A stretch of DNA of 64,000 bases from Cornus controversa (GCA_026545225.1 CM048845.1:57326033-57390032), one strand, 5' to 3'. Positions 33,532 through 47,595 are shown, counted from the stretch's first letter. The notes: a model not told the origin generated them from the sequence alone. Program-made: numbers and translations.

Positions 33532-35308
33532 TGTCATGCCTTGATTTGTGATTCCCGAAACCCAAGGTGACATCGTCTATTAAACCCTAATGAACTGTCT
33601 CAACCTTTAGTTTACTGTGGATGCTTAATACCCATAATGCACATGTATATGCACTGCTCAACATACTTCTACCCTCAATGGGCCCCACACACTAATTCAT
33701 ACTTTATATGTCCAACATAGTGGGTGGACTACAATTTCGCACAATTGAATATAGAAATCCTGAAATTCTACCAAAGGTCATCTTCAAGCCAACTCCTCAT
33801 TTCTCAATACTCATACATTCTCTATAGGATACTAACCATTCTATATTATCCTTACATCTTTCACATAATCCAAACCCATGCATTAATACATTCCTCAAGA
33901 GTTGCAAACTTGCCACACATACAACTACTCAAGTCCAGAACTCCACTCCTAGTGTGACTGTAACTTGAAATTGAAACCTACACCATTGGATAGAGGATTC
34001 AAAAATACTTAATTTCAAAAAAGGAATCACCTCAATCGGAGTTCTAGCAAAAAAAGTTATGCCCGTCGAAGTTGTGACGTCGAGTGGTAGCACACAGGAA
34101 CTTCCAGGCGTCTGGAAATTCTTTTAAGGGTTTGAAACCTTAGTTTCAAGCGTTTGAAACTATTTTCAAACATCTGGTTTCATGCCAAATTAAGGGTTTC
34201 AAGTCTCGGGAACTTCTAGAAGGCTGGGGGTCATAGTTTCAGACGTCTGAAACTTCCCGGGCCACCAGTTATGAAACCTCCTATTTGGCATCCAAACCCC
34301 ATCCAAATAACATTTTGATACCCTCAAGTCCATACATAAACATCTATACATTATCCAACATGTAAATGAAACATAAATTCTTCATTCTTACATCTCAAAT
34401 CATACATTTCATCCAAATCATACATCTCACACATGTGATCACATACATATTCAATATTGCACATAATCACATATGCACATAAAATTAGCATAAATGTAGT
34501 CATGCTCTCAACTTCTCACATTTCACATTCTAGCCCCTCATGCTATACATATCACAAGGTACATCAACTTGCACATAATAATCATAGAAGAATGAGAAAT
34601 CTCACATCTTAATCCTGCTCACCACCCATATGCATATAAACACACCTTACACCTCACCATTTCACCCGAAACCCTAAAATCAGCAACTAAGTGAGAAGGA
34701 GAACCATTACCTCAAATTTGAAATATTTCCAAGCAATCTCCAAGAATTTCACCGAGGTCTATATTTTTGAAACACAACTTTGTTCGGTTCGAACTAAAGC
34801 CTTTGCCGCCCTCTACGTGTTGTCATTTTTCAACGAATCCCACATCCAAGCTATAATTAGTCGAAATGTAAAGAGAAGGTGGAGGCATGATGTTAGGATA
34901 AAGAAGAGAGAAAAAGTGGTGTGAGAAATGGCTAAGATCTCCCAGTCCTAGATATCTATAATATCTAGGGTGCCAAATGACTAAAATGCCTCGGGCCACT
35001 TATCGTACCCTCCCAACCTCCGTTTTCAATTTTGAAAGCTCCTATAGCCTTGAAATCACTTTTTTAACACCCTAAATATTTCATTTAGTCTAAAATCAAA
35101 AATAATTATTTTTTAGAATTCTCATGCCCCTCCGTTTGACCAAAAAGTCAAACTTCTCTAAATGTTCCCAAAACTTTCCGAAACCTTAATACAACTTCCA
35201 AAACATGTTTCTCACACTTAGAACATGCTTAACATCCTCAAAAATGTATTTATGGTAATTATGATGCTTAAAAATGAAAATCGGTTAAAATTGATCATGG
35301 TCTCTACA
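33532..35308 (-). repeat. Chromovirus (Del/Tekay-like) 3' LTR
   Basis: On the minus strand it starts TGTAGAGACCATGATC (complement of 35308 downward) and ends with a TGACA-type terminus at 33532. A polypurine-like tract (35309-35320) adjoins the U3 end. It shares about 650 bp of recognisable similarity with 45680-46347, including a GTTTGACCAAAAAGTCAAAC palindrome. It contains several GTCTGAAAC-type repeats (34100-34260). Confidence 0.65.
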
Positions 35309-38300
35309 ATCTCCCTAGTTTCAAGGAATTTCATCCTTAAAATTAGAAACATACTCCAAGTTTTTGAGTGTCGTCACAAAATCTTTAGTGACCTCTCCTA
35401 ACTCCCTTATAATACAATACTTAACTAGTTCGATCACGTTCCTCTTCCCAACGAAGGGTAAGGAAAACTTCTCTATGATGGCGTCTCAAGATGCATGAAA
35501 CTCTCATTTTTCATCTCACAACTGATCCTTGAATCCTTTTAATTCCACCAATACCACAAAGTACGGTTCAACAAAAATCTTACTGCTTACTTGTCACATC
35601 AATTTTCTTTGGTTAGCAACTAACTTAAAACTAAATTAACGGTATTCCCTTCGTTGTTCTCTAATGACATCAAAACTGGTCATGTCCCAAAAACTGAGTT
35701 AACTCCATATAACAATCAAACTTCGACCTCTTAGGGTTATATTACCTATAATGGTACATTAATACACAAAACTGTGCCTTGAAGACATTATTCTATTAAA
35801 ATAATTCCAAAATCAGCAACTTTCTAAGGACCTTAAACTGTCTCCTCAAGTATCTTAACAAGTACCACAACATGACCTCAAGAGTGGTTTGAATCTAACC
35901 TTCTCTTACCATCATGAACCCTTTGATAAGCATTTTCTTGTTTACCTACAACTGCATGTCCCAGTAATAGCTTATATTAACCTTTCTTAGCCATATATCC
36001 ATCTATGAGTAAATCTTTTAGACTCAAAATACTTAGACCTCATTTCTTTACTCATCAATATTCGATAAGTCAATTCTATAACAACTTAGACCTAGCACAT
36101 TATAAGAAAAACACTAACTAAAGAAAAATATCCGGCCGGACCATTTTCCCTCGTTAGCCTAACTATGTCAATATGTCATGCCCTCCCAACTTCAATTCCA
36201 TCAAACCTGTAACCATAGTCAATGGTTAGTTTTATATGGAAACAACACTCCATTTAACCTTTCTCAAAGTCCTAGGCATTCTTAACTGGGGTCTATCACA
36301 ACTCGTATTACTTAACTATCTTGAGTTTACTCAAGCTCAAATCTTTGGTCTGTCTCATCAAAGCCCTAAAACTAGAATCTCTAGGCGACAATAATACATC
36401 CACACACACCACATGACATCTAACATAAACGCTTATACACCCCGTATAATCACATAAGCTTTGTTAATAACCTAGCATATCACATACTGCATACTTAAGG
36501 TTTTCCAAAACCAAACCAAACAGTGCATTATTCTCGCTAATAATCTCCAGTTTCTCTTTCCACACACACTAGGCTCTAACCCATAACACTAGAGTCTAGC
36601 ATAATCGGTGCATCTCAAATGCTCTAAAGTAGTATAACCACAGAATGATCTAGCTAATGTGAGTGGACAATTCCGAGACAGTCACAAGTTGCATAGACAA
36701 TTCTGAATGATCATATAACCCCGACAATATGTTGGTTATTGCCAATTGTGAGTGGATACTCTGACGCTCACAAAGTCATAGGCAACTCCAAATTCCAGGC
36801 CTCAGCCTTTGTATGATGGGATAACTCCAATGATCATACCCTAGTGGTTAATTTCACCACTTCCATGACATAGTTGGGTAACTCTGAACCCCATGTACGG
36901 TTCACTTACACAATCCTCTGAAGCACTTACTTTCTAGAGTCCACAGTCTCTACCTCAAGACCTATCCAGTCCATCTCTATCTTTAGTCTAAGGTAATATT
37001 CTCGACTAATCATATCAATCACTCATAGTGATAGTTCCCAATTATTGGGATCATCATTTTTCAAAATCATTCCATCATTATTAAACATAATTTTTTTCAA
37101 CAATCGAACCATTCTGGGCTTAGTCCACAATTCTGTGCATCACTATAACACAAAGCACATCAATCTAGTGCACATCACAAACTCACTCACCGACAAGGCA
37201 CATGACAGTGTACTTACCAATATAAATCACATAAATTGTGTACTTGTCACAACAAGCCACATAACTCCGTCCAGTCTCATAGACTATAACCTGATGGAAT
37301 CTAACGCCAAGTTTAGGACCTTACATTTCACTAATTTAACTATCTTATTACATCCTTTCTAATTCTAAGGAACTAGTTAACAGTTGGAGAGAAGTCCTTT
37401 CATATAGCATTTCACTTTAGATAACATTTACCAATGAGAGTTTGAGATCACCTACAGTAGCCTTATAATAACCATACAACGACCGCAGCCCACTGCGTCT
37501 ATCACGTCTACTATGTCCACGTCTTCCTCCTCATAGGAAGAAATCATCCTCACTTTAAATACTACATATCAGGGTCCTCACCTGCTGTCAACTTATCCAT
37601 CATTTAACATCATATTCAACCTTTATCACATAACTTTCAATTCATCTCACATAATCCCAACGTCTCATTTTCAGATGTACAAATCGTCATAGGTTCATTG
37701 ATTCAAAAAATTCAAATCAATTCCAAACCCTCATCCTACTATCTCAATAGTATATCCTAAACATACCTTGTCTAGAATCCCAGTATCACAATACCATCAA
37801 TAGCCTTAGTCAATTAACTGACCTCGAGTCCTCAATAGTTGTGCAAAGATTGCAACGCTAATATAAACCACTACCAAACTCTCAGTTTGGAAAACATTAA
37901 GGTAAATAATACATTTCCCAAGAATCCCAGACTACACTCTCAAAGTCCTTCACAACATGTCTATTTCAAGATCACAATCCACTCAATTTCAAACCTCTAC
38001 CTAGGTTTACCAATCCTCAACCCAGAATTTCTAGGTGGTAACTACATGTCATTACTAGCCATGCAACTCATAATGCAACAATAAAATGCAATGCTCAGTC
38101 ACATGAATCAAGTTAGCCACGTAGCATATAACATACAACATGCTAAATCAAATATGACTCACACCATGCAAGATATGACATATGATGCATCTAAACAAAC
38201 TGATACCCTAGCCCTCGACTAAAACTAGGAAAATACCTTTGACCACATACGGTCTTGGTATATCCTTTGCTAGAGCAAGCGTGAAAACACGGCACAGTTT

Positions 38301-38603
38301 CCTCTAGTATACTAACATATGCTAGAATGTGGCACACCAAGAGTGGTTGTCTCAATCCTTAACCTCAAATTAATCCATAATTCCTTCTCATCCTTCGTCC
38401 AAGGTACTCATACCTATGGCTTTGATACCCTAGGTTTCCAAACCTAATGCTTTAATAGTAATTCAAAAATTATCAAATCCCTTTCAAATCCAAACGTGAT
38501 TCAACCTTTATCCATTGCCCCAAGGTATTCCAACCTAGTGTTCAGACAATGGGCCAATACCCATCGTCCTCAAGTATTCAAATCTAATGCTCTGATAAAC
38601 TAC
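35309..38603 (-). mobile_element. Decayed interior of a minus-strand chromovirus
   Basis: About 3.3 kb lies between the LTR above and a degenerate iMet primer site at 38589-38599 (complement TTTATCAGAGC). No frame carries a recognisable gag or pol motif. I call it the interior only from the boundary signals. No 5' LTR is recognised after the primer site. Confidence 0.45.
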
Positions 38604-38857
38604 ATGTGAATACATAGGTATTCACTTACAATCGAAAGGGTCATAGTTGATGGAGATATTGGCATTTCTGAGACAAAACCTTAAAATCGTCAAAATAATA
38701 AAATAACATAAAACTATACAATAGCTTCAATTGAGGGCTTAAGATACATAAGTAAGGGCGCGTGAATGCACAAAATTCATCATTTATCACCTTTTAACCA
38801 CATTTAGATGGTGTTCACAATATATTTCATTTTTTCATGTTGAGAAAATAAAAACCA

Positions 38858-39075
38858 GATCCATCGCATGTGTTAAGTTAGACGAATATAGAAGATGAGA
38901 AAGATGTGTTATATGAGGAATAACTAGTGGAGATTCTTGACACTAGCGTCCAATTGTTGAGGGGCAAGACCATTCCATTGGTCAAGATTTTATGGAGACA
39001 CCACGGTCTAGAAGAGGTTACTTGGGAAAGGGAACAAGAAAGTTCACTCCAACTACTCGGATTTGTTCGTTTCAT
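38858..39075 (+). pseudogene. Chromovirus pol C-terminus with chromodomain
   Basis: The plus frame begins DPSHVLS, has two in-frame stops (TAG near 38882, TAA near 38921) and continues VEILDTSVQLLRGKTIPLVK then ILWRHHGLEEVTWERE. This is the C-terminal integrase tail and chromodomain of Del/Tekay-type gypsy elements. The aromatic residues in LWRHH and TWE are those that help bind histone tails in the family. The rest of pol is absent upstream. Confidence 0.85.
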
Positions 39076-39120
39076 AAGGTATGTTCGATTTCGAAGGCAA
39101 AATCTCCTTAGGTGGGGAGG

Positions 39121-40248
39121 TATAGAGATTCAAATTTTTTTTATTCTTATTTATCTATTTATTTATTTTTTGAAATAGGATTGTAGATAGATATGCATAT
39201 ATTTTATTCATGATTTACATATGTGGAAACTTGTTTAGAGGTCCGGAGAATTTTTTGAGCCATTTGGCTCATTTTGGGTCGTCAGGGCCTAGGACGCGGG
39301 TCTGGTGGGCCCAGGAATCCAGATATTTTTTAAAAAAATTTATTTTTGGTTTTAGACAATTTGAAATTTTAAAATAGATAAAGAGTTGATTTCAGGGCCA
39401 CAACTGCTTTCGGATTCAAAAACGGAGGTTGGGAGTGTACATTAAGTGACCTATGGGCATTTTGGTTATTTCGTGCCCTAGAGCTTATAAATATCAAAAT
39501 CCTAGATATTTACTCATTGTTTAAGCTCCTAAACAGCCAAATCTATCTCCCTCTCTCTCTCTCATCTCTTGTCATTTTTCTTCATTCTCTCTTGGATTTA
39601 GAGGTTCTAAAGTGAGTTTTTGAAGTTGCCGATGAAGGAAAGTTCATTCTATGTGATAAGGGCATCGATTTGAACCAAAAAAGAGAGGTTTGAAGAGTTT
39701 TTGATTTGATGGATTTAGAGTTTTTCTAGAGATTAGATCTCTTGAGGTAGGGGGTGTGTTGTGTTTCAATACAAATTTTGTTTCATCTTAATGCATAAAA
39801 TATGAAGTTTTCAAATTATATATGAGAAATTGGGAATTTATGATGAAATTCATGACTTAAAATTGATACATATATGTTTTCTTTGATTGAAAGTTGTTGA
39901 ATTATGATTTAAAATGTAATTCTTGTGATTTTATGCCAAATGTGATATATGTGTTGCATATATGAGGTTTATGTGCTGTATGTTAAAACCCTATATTTCA
40001 ATGTGAATTATGTTAAAATGATTAGTTTTGTATGTGCCGATATAGTTCATTACATAACATGCTAGATATGAACTTAGGGCATGATATGGATGCTATTACA
40101 TCGAGAACGTGTGTATGTGTGTGCTAAATGTGACATGTTTAACGTATGTGGTGATGGCTCAGAAAGTGACTCATGTGAAAAGTAGAGGGGAAAAAGATCC
40201 TCCTGGTTTAAAAGAAAATACCTCAAAATTGCACAAGAGGGGTTGTGA
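39121..40248 (+). repeat. 3' LTR of the plus-strand chromovirus, left part
   Basis: It begins TATAGAGATT directly after a polypurine tract (39106-39120, GGTGGGGAGG) that follows the chromodomain. It parallels the complement of 45950-46347. It is cut at 40248 by the minus-strand element V, and its continuation is at 49501-50130. Confidence 0.65.
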
Positions 40249-41325
40249 TGTGACACCCCCTAATTTACATGCATAAGTTGGCCAGGCTTATACACAAAAA
40301 TTAGGAAATATCGACACATGATAATAAACAAGCATAGAGTACAAGATACATGAAATAAATTAATATATTTATATTGTGGAAAGAAAACTAATAAATTACT
40401 TAAATCTCCAAGTCCATAAAACCTCAATGTTTACAACTCGGAGATCCCGTAAACCAAGACCCCTAATTCAAATCCATAAATCAATATTTACAAAACTGAA
40501 AAGATATCTAATAATTAAAGATAGAGTCCGTACAATGAACAACTAGAAAGAGTAGATGATCAAGAGCTACGAGAAACAAGGAAGTTCTCAACACTGTGGA
40601 TGGAACCGTCTATGACCTGAAAGTTTATCAATAACAAGTAGGTTAAACCCACGAGCAAGTCCACTCTACTACATCCCAATCAGAGAATCGATAAACCAAT
40701 CATCTCCCATCTAAATAACCTAAACTACATGATAAATACACAAATTTCATGTTTATAACACAATTGATGAACAATTTTACATAATATAGAAATAATAACA
40801 AAATATAATTATAAAAAGGCAATCCTGATATGCCTTACATATATTGGTGAGACTGCTTATTAGCTAGCTCCCAATTCTGTTTGACAATCCTGACATGCCA
40901 TATATATATATTAGTGAGACTATTTATTAACTAGCTCCCAATTCCGTATGGCAATCTTAACATACTGTATATATATATATATATATATGTATACATATTA
41001 GGGAGACTGCTTATTAGCTAGCTCCCAATTCCGTATGCCAATCCTAATATGCAGTATATATATTAGTGTGACTGCTTATTAGGTAGCTCCTAATTTCGTA
41101 TGGCAATCCTGACATGCCGTACAATTCTACATAATAAAAAGAAATAATAATATATAAATGTATATAGGCAATCCTAACATGCAATATATATATTAATGAA
41201 ACTACTAATTAGCTAGCTCTCAATTCCTTATTGCATTCTATGCTCCTGTAACACATCTTTTGCATTTATTCATCATTACAAAGAGTATATTAAATGCACA
41301 TAAATATGTATTTAAACTAATTTAT
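40249..41325 (-). repeat. 3' LTR of element V, truncated
   Basis: It aligns with 47610-48585, including several units with GGCAATCCTGACATGCCGTA and CTGCTTATTAGCTAGCTCCC spaced by TA tracts. Similarity stops at about 41325, so roughly 800 bp of U3 are missing. Confidence 0.75.
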
Positions 41326-41339
41326 CAATGTTTTCTCTA

Positions 41340-42358
41340 CTGCTTCGGCATATACTTTCAACCCCAAAATGGACACATAAGGCCTAACTGAATGGTGAAG
41401 GCCATTGACAAACCTCCATGTCTTCTCCTCCTCATCTCTCACTACTTCGGGTGTGAAATCTGAAATTTATATTCTGTGACGATCATGCCATCATAAACCA
41501 AATCCCCAAACTACTTTCTCAAAGCCCTCCACTTTGGTTAAGGAAAATAATGCTCAATGAATAGAGTCTTGAACTCTTCCCATGGCATTGTCTCGACATC
41601 GTATCGGTCACTCACCGACTTCCACCAATGTTCAGCTCCACAAAAAAAAAGGTAGCAAGAATTACTTTTATGTCATCATCAGGTGTGGACATCATTTTTA
41701 AGTGTTTTCTCACTTTTTTCAACCAATTGTTCGCTATCAACAGATCAGAACTCCCCTCAAAGCTAGGAGGCATCAATTTCTTGGATCGAATGATGAATTT
41801 GAATCTCCTTTCAACCTTACCCTCTTCCAGTTGCACTACCGATTGTTGTACCTCATTAGCGGCTGCCCTCACAAAGTCATGGAGAGCCACAATCATGTTA
41901 TTAATCAAACGATCACCCTCGGGTACCTCACCCCCAACTGCCCTTCTTCAGCTTCTAAGCGGTATATTTCTATCTATTCAACATATAGGTCACACAAAAA
42001 TTTATCACATGTTATATGTTCAACAAGATCAAATAGCTACACAACATATCAACATGTTATCACTTTTGCACGTAACATATAGACATGCTTCTCAACATAT
42101 GCTTAGTAACATAAACATGTTCTCAAGTCAACACATAACATATAATGAATAACATGTGTTATAACATAAGCACTTCACATTTTTATCATGTAAGCACATT
42201 TCACACACACATAAGTTCTCATATCAACTATATCATGTCTACATATGTTTCTAGGTTATCAAACTCAAGGTCAGAACCAATCATAAAACTATACATGAAA
42301 CAACCTTTGCCCGTCGTCCCTAGGTATTCGACCTAGTTAAGTTCTAACAATAGGCTAT
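41340..42358 (-). pseudogene. gag: Chromovirus gag remnant
   Basis: The minus frame 41908-41612 reads PPSFEGSSDLLIANNWLKKV and a following block like HLKMMSTPDDDIKVILATFF, the start of a Retrotrans_gag capsid domain. It is truncated at the low-coordinate side and followed by no pol. It sits next to the degenerate iMet primer site at 42359-42370 (complement TGGTATTAGAGC), as expected for a minus-strand element whose 5' LTR begins at about 42374. Confidence 0.75.
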
Positions 42359-42373
42359 GCTCTAATACCAAGT

Positions 42374-43440
42374 TATCACGCCCCAAAATCTGGACAGCCG
42401 GGACTCCCCCAGTCCAAGCCCAAATTCTAGTTTGTGAGGTGTCATGATTGCCTGATCGTCACTCCAAGACCCGGACAACCATGACAAGTTATCATTATCA
42501 CCCTCAGTTCCAACCCGGACCACTAAAAACATTACCAACAGTAGAAGTCTTTATGTGCAAATTCACTTCAAGTCTCCTATATGGATTACTTGAGTTCAAC
42601 CCTCAATCGTTGTTCTTATAATATAGCAGAAGCTTAACAAATTCATGATGAGTCCCAAGGTAGGACACATGAACTCTCGCGTATTCAATAACTCAAAATA
42701 ACCCACATTCAGGTTTCGGTCGACTGATGGGTGTCCCACCAGTCAACTAAAACCTGGGCAATTCATCAGCTGGTTACCTCTCAGCTTCGGTTGGTTGAAT
42801 GACGTATTTAAGTCGGCTGAAAGGCTATTTCAGTCGGCTGAAGGGCTATTTCAGTCTACAGATGTAAACATTCAGTATCTCACTCTTTCGATAGGCTGAA
42901 GGGTGTGTCAACTAGCTGAAACTCTCCAGACCCTGTTTCTCCCTATTTTCAAGCCTTAAGTTATCCTCCACAAGGTTCATAACTCAAAGGAGTCATTCTA
43001 TGCATACATACACCTCATTTTATCAATTCATTAACAGAACCATTCTCACAAGTTTATACATGTGCAAAATAAACATAAATAAAAGATCAACATTTAAACA
43101 TTTAGCATTCTATCATGCTCAAAAGCATGCTTATAATGTATGAGATCATAAGTTATGAAAAAAACACATGCTTAGAAACTGTATTTAAACGTATCAAACC
43201 ATGAAGTATAGCAATACATGTTATCGAAGTTGCCTATCGATAGAAATTATGAAATCTCACACTTGGTCCATTTTGTACTCAAATCTCATTCTATCACCCT
43301 AGAATTATCCATACAACCTTGCAAGATAATTGAAGTGGTAATCATCATACATTTCATACAATTAGTCATCAATTCATAAACATAGGATCCTTTCATACAT
43401 TGAATTCAAATCATACATTTTATAAATGTGGTCCTCCAAT
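42374..43440 (-). repeat. Minus-strand chromovirus LTR, R-U5 side
   Basis: It begins next to a degenerate iMet primer site, with a GGGGCGTGATAA-type end on the minus strand. It contains several copies of a GTCGGCTGAAGGG-like repeat (42720-42920). The U3 side may be the piece at 45140-46347, if the plus-strand LTR between them inserted into it. Confidence 0.55.
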
Positions 43441-43445
43441 AAATA

Positions 43446-43545
43446 CTCGGTGAAATCTCAAATAAAGAAAAGGAAGTCACCTTGGAGTAGGTAAATACTC
43501 GGTGACTGTGGTCTACCTACCTTGGAGTAGGTAAGTACTCAGTGG
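43446..43545 (-). repeat. Hairpin-forming repeat block, minus orientation
   Basis: Two full copies and a partial copy of a 28-bp unit whose ends (CACC/GGTG) and inner arms (GAGTA/TACTC) are complementary. The same unit appears in the opposite orientation at 44985-45130, on the other side of an LTR. Confidence 0.8.
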
Positions 43546-44952
43546 CAGAGTCAGAATAGTGTAGGAAGTGTCTCGGTTATATGATTTGGTCAAGAATCAT
43601 GTTAGGGTTTCGTGTTGAGTCCGAGAGAGAGACAAGTGTGTGGTTAATGCTTTCAATTCAAATTGTGAAGCATGATATGTGTTTAATGCATTCTCATATA
43701 TATATGCATTGCTTGTGAATGAACATGGTATATGTTGGATGATACATGTAATGTAGTGACATGGATTTATGTAGGTTGTGTCAAGTCGGCACTTAGGAGG
43801 GTTGGGGAACCTTTATTGAGCCATAGTGGTGCTCACCCCTTTATTCTAAACTCTTTTATAGATAAGGCACCGATGACGAATGGGACTTGAGTGCCCAAAT
43901 GGAACTCTAGTAGTATTTTGCTACATTTTGGAATATTGTATATTTGGCTATCTGTGCCGACTTGTGGCACGTTGATTATGAAATTATAGTCATAGTTGGA
44001 TTTTTTAGCATTTTGGACCTTATGCATGAAATCCTTATAATGACTATAAACTTATAAGCCATTTGGACTTGAGATGTATATTTTGGACCCAATGAATGTT
44101 TTTGGGATTATATAAATGTTGTAGTTACATTACCATATATGTAACTTATCTTCTCCATTTGAATCCTGTGTAGATAAAGATGAGGTTGGTTTTATGATAA
44201 TTTGTGGACATATGTTGAGATATATGTAATCTTGATGGGAAAGAATATAGATTATGAGATCTTTGTGATTCAAATATGTGATTTGATAAATGGGTATGAT
44301 GGTATAGTATTTCTAGATGATTTGGGTGTTGTTGGATGAGTTTTATGTATTTGAAAGGTTTAGATATGAGTATTGGGGTGAATTTTGGTCGAAAAGTTGT
44401 AAAATGGGTTCCAGGTTGTATGAGTCGACTTACTCCTTTCTATAAGTCGACTGATTTAGACAGTGTATTTTAGAGCTTTTTAGAGCAGCAAATAAGTCGA
44501 CTGATTCACTTAATAAGTCGACTGATTCACTTCCAGGTTGAATAAGTCAACTGACTCTTTTCTATAAGTCGACAAATGTAAATTTTCAAAATCTGAAATA
44601 AGCATAACTTAGTCATTTCAAACCTGAATCAAGTGATTATTTTCTTGAAATCAAGTATTTTGAAACCCTCTTTCCAATGGTTTAATTTCCAGCCTATAAT
44701 GTTGGACGTACAAGGAGTTATGTATCCATAATTGTGTGAGGAAGTCATTTGAAAGGTGTATGGTGGAGGCCCATTGGGATTAGTTGATGTTGAGTTGTGT
44801 GTATATGTATGTACACCTATGTGTATATATATATATATATGTGCATGAATGTGATTAAGCTTTCGCAGTGTTTGAGGGTAAGAGAGTCCATTGGGATTAA
44901 TGGATGGGTTAACCTCCAGTTTCCTAGGAGTCGGGGATTCCGGGGTGTGACA
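43546..44952 (+). repeat. Plus-strand chromovirus LTR (5' LTR or solo LTR with primer site)
   Basis: It ends CCGGGGTGTGACA at 44952. An iMet primer site, TGGTATCAGAGC (44956-44967), follows after a 3-nt spacer. It contains four to five ATAAGTCGACTGA repeats (44420-44575). The start is approximate. Gag is absent beyond the short leader. Confidence 0.65.
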
Positions 44953-44984
44953 GAGTGGTATCAGAGCTTGATACTATCACGAAT

Positions 44985-45130
44985 CACCGAGTATTTACCT
45001 ACTCCAAAGTGATTGGGTAACTTTTGGGAATCCCCACCAAGTATTTACCTACTCCAAGGTAATTATATCCCGATGACCGAGAATTTACCTCCTCCAAGGT
45101 GATTTAACCACTCTAACACCCTCACCGAGT
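44985..45130 (+). repeat. Hairpin-forming repeat block, plus orientation
   Basis: Four imperfect copies of the same 28-bp unit (core GAGTATTTACCTACTCCAAG), 40-50 bp apart, in the leader just downstream of the primer site. Confidence 0.8.
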
Positions 45131-45139
45131 ATTGTCCTA

Positions 45140-46347
45140 CTCTAGGCAATTCGACCACTTTCTTTGTTTCCTCACAATGGCCCCATATATGCATTTCGAA
45201 CATATTGTATCAAGCATTCAACATTCATGCTTCATAATGCATTATCTAGTTATAAAGGAGCATTGCATGCATCACATCTCCACAGCCCACACATAGCACA
45301 TATATATAAACACATTCATATAACCTCTTATATGTATACAACTTCAAAATTAACATACTTTACTCATGCTACAATCAATGCATAATTTTAGCACATAGAA
45401 TAATCATGCATTCAACCACCACATATTTCACATATAATCACATATATGACACAAGATCATGCATTTGCACATAAACTCTAAATTGAGCACATAACACCTA
45501 TATACCTAATTTCTTCATTTCACACACTTTAACCCACATGCTAAAACAAACACAAGGAACACCAAATGTGCAAAGATAGGATTTAATAGAAAGAGAAAAT
45601 ATGACTTTCCACCCCTCTAACTCTCCTAAGACATGTATTACACAACCTACACCTCTCCTCTTCACCCGAAACCCTAGAATCGATAATTAGGAGAGAAGAA
45701 GAACCCCTACCTCGAAAATGAAGACCTTCCAAGCACTTCACCAAAGATCCACTGATGTTTACCTTGCCGGATAGCAAATTTGTTTGGTTCAAATGGAAGC
45801 CCTAGTCGTCCCCTACGTATCTCCCTTCTTTGGCAAAACCCGAATCACACCCGAAGGCCTCCGAAACTTAGAAAGAAGGAAGAGGGAGAAAGAAGAGAAA
45901 GAAAGGAGCCATGGCCTACTGCTGGGACATTAGAGATATTAAATATCTCTATCACATCTGATATTTAAAGTCCCTAGGCTACAAAAAGACCAAAATGCCC
46001 CCAGGCCATTTAACGTACCTTCTTGGGCTCTATTTTTGACTTCGAAAACTCCTACGGTCTTGAAATCACTTATTCTACTCTCTAAAAATTTTATCTAAGC
46101 TATTCCAAAAAATAAATATTTTTTAGGAATTTTTCAGATTACCGGGCCCACTTAAGTAGCATCTCGGGCCCCGGTTTGACCAAAAAGTCAAACTTCTCCA
46201 AATCTTCTGAAAATTTTCAAAAACCTCAAATTAACCTTCCAAACATGTCTCCCACTCCGGAAAAATCCATAACATCATTCAAAACGCATTTATAGCGAAA
46301 ATGATGAAAAATCGATAAATCGGCCAAAATTGGTCATGGTCTCTACA
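45140..46347 (-). repeat. Minus-strand chromovirus LTR, U3 side
   Basis: The complement starts TGTAGAGACCATGACC at 46347. It resembles the LTR at 33532-35308 over at least 650 bp. It is joined directly to the RT fragment at 46348, which it truncates. The low-coordinate boundary is approximate. Confidence 0.6.
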
Positions 46348-46950
46348 TCACACTTCTTAAACTTTGCATACAACCGGTGGTCTCTCAATGTCTACAACAC
46401 AATACCGAGATGTTTGGCATAATCCTCCTATAACCTAGAATAAACTAAAATGTCATCGATGAAAACAATAATAAATTGGTCTAGGTAGGCCCTGAACACT
46501 CTATTCATTAAATCTATGAAAACAGTCGAGGCAATTGTCAACCCAAAAGGCATAACCCAAAACTCAAAGGATCTATATCTGGTAAGAAATGTTGTATTTG
46601 GTACATCCTACTCCCGAACTCGAAACTGATGATACCCGAATCTCAAGTCTATTTTTGAGAAGTAAGTGGCACCCTTCAGCTGATCGAACAGATCATTAAT
46701 CTTAGGAAACGAGTACCTGTTGCAGATTGTGACCTTATTCAATTCTCTGTAGTTTATGCAAAGGTGAAGAGACACATCTTTCTTCTTCACAAACCACACC
46801 GGTGCTCCCCACGGTGAAGTACTCCTACAAATAAGTCCCTAACTAAGAAGCTGTTGAATCTAGTCCTTCAGCTCCTTTATTTCCAAAGGTATAATTTTGT
46901 ATGGGGCCCTAGGAATAGGTTTAGTGCCTAGGGCTAAATCAATCACAAAA
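46348..46950 (-). pseudogene. Chromovirus reverse transcriptase fragment (element V)
   Basis: The minus strand reads, with several stops and frame changes, [39 protein letters not shown], the catalytic FIDDILV (near 46455-46475) and LRDHRLYAKFKKC, where it is cut by the LTR at 46347. These are standard Ty3/gypsy RT blocks in order. The catalytic Asp pair is retained. RNase H and integrase are missing. Confidence 0.88.
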
Positions 46951-47595
46951 TCTATCTCACAATTAGGTGGTTGCCCTGGAATTTCCTAAAACACATCCTG
47001 AAAGTCTCACACTACTAGAATAGTATCCATGAAAATTGTAATTCCCTCCTAAGACTCCTCATTGATAAAGAATAAGTGAGTGCTAGACCATCCATTTGAT
47101 TAGGGCATAACAACCAAATACATCTCCGAATCCAGTATAGCAAAAATAATTGTCTTATCATGGCAATTAACCTAAGCATGATAATGCAATAACTAATCCA
47201 TCCCAAGTATGACATCATATGAATCCATGTCCAAGACTAACAAATGTGCTAAAAATCGAAGTCCACCAATATCAATAGTGACTTGCCCATAACTTTTTCA
47301 TAAAACTGTACTAACTCCCAATGGTGTAAAAATGCTAAGAGAAGGACTATAAAGCTGAGTCACTAATCTAAATAAAGAAACAAAAGATCTAGACACAAAA
47401 GAGTGTGATGCACTAGAATAAAAAATAACTCAACCAAGTCTACCATGTAAAGGAAACATACTCTCAATACCCCAATAACAGACTAAAAGATAGAGTACAA
47501 TGAGTCCTATACTTAGGCTCTATTTATCAGAATACGCAACAGAAAAGATATCATCTGACAGACCCTAAGGACCTAAGAATGCATAAACCTATAAT
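46951..47595 (-). pseudogene. Degraded protease/gag-end region of element V
   Basis: It lies between RT and the primer site on the minus strand, where gag and protease should be. It is too short for a full gag. I can see weak protease-like sequence (around YDVILGMDWL-type residues near 47180-47220) but no intact motif. Confidence 0.45.

Noticed and set aside
36640..36860. Repeated GTGAGTGGAC/ACAATTC phrases suggesting a tandem array
   Set aside because: Only two or three loosely similar phrases with no stable period.
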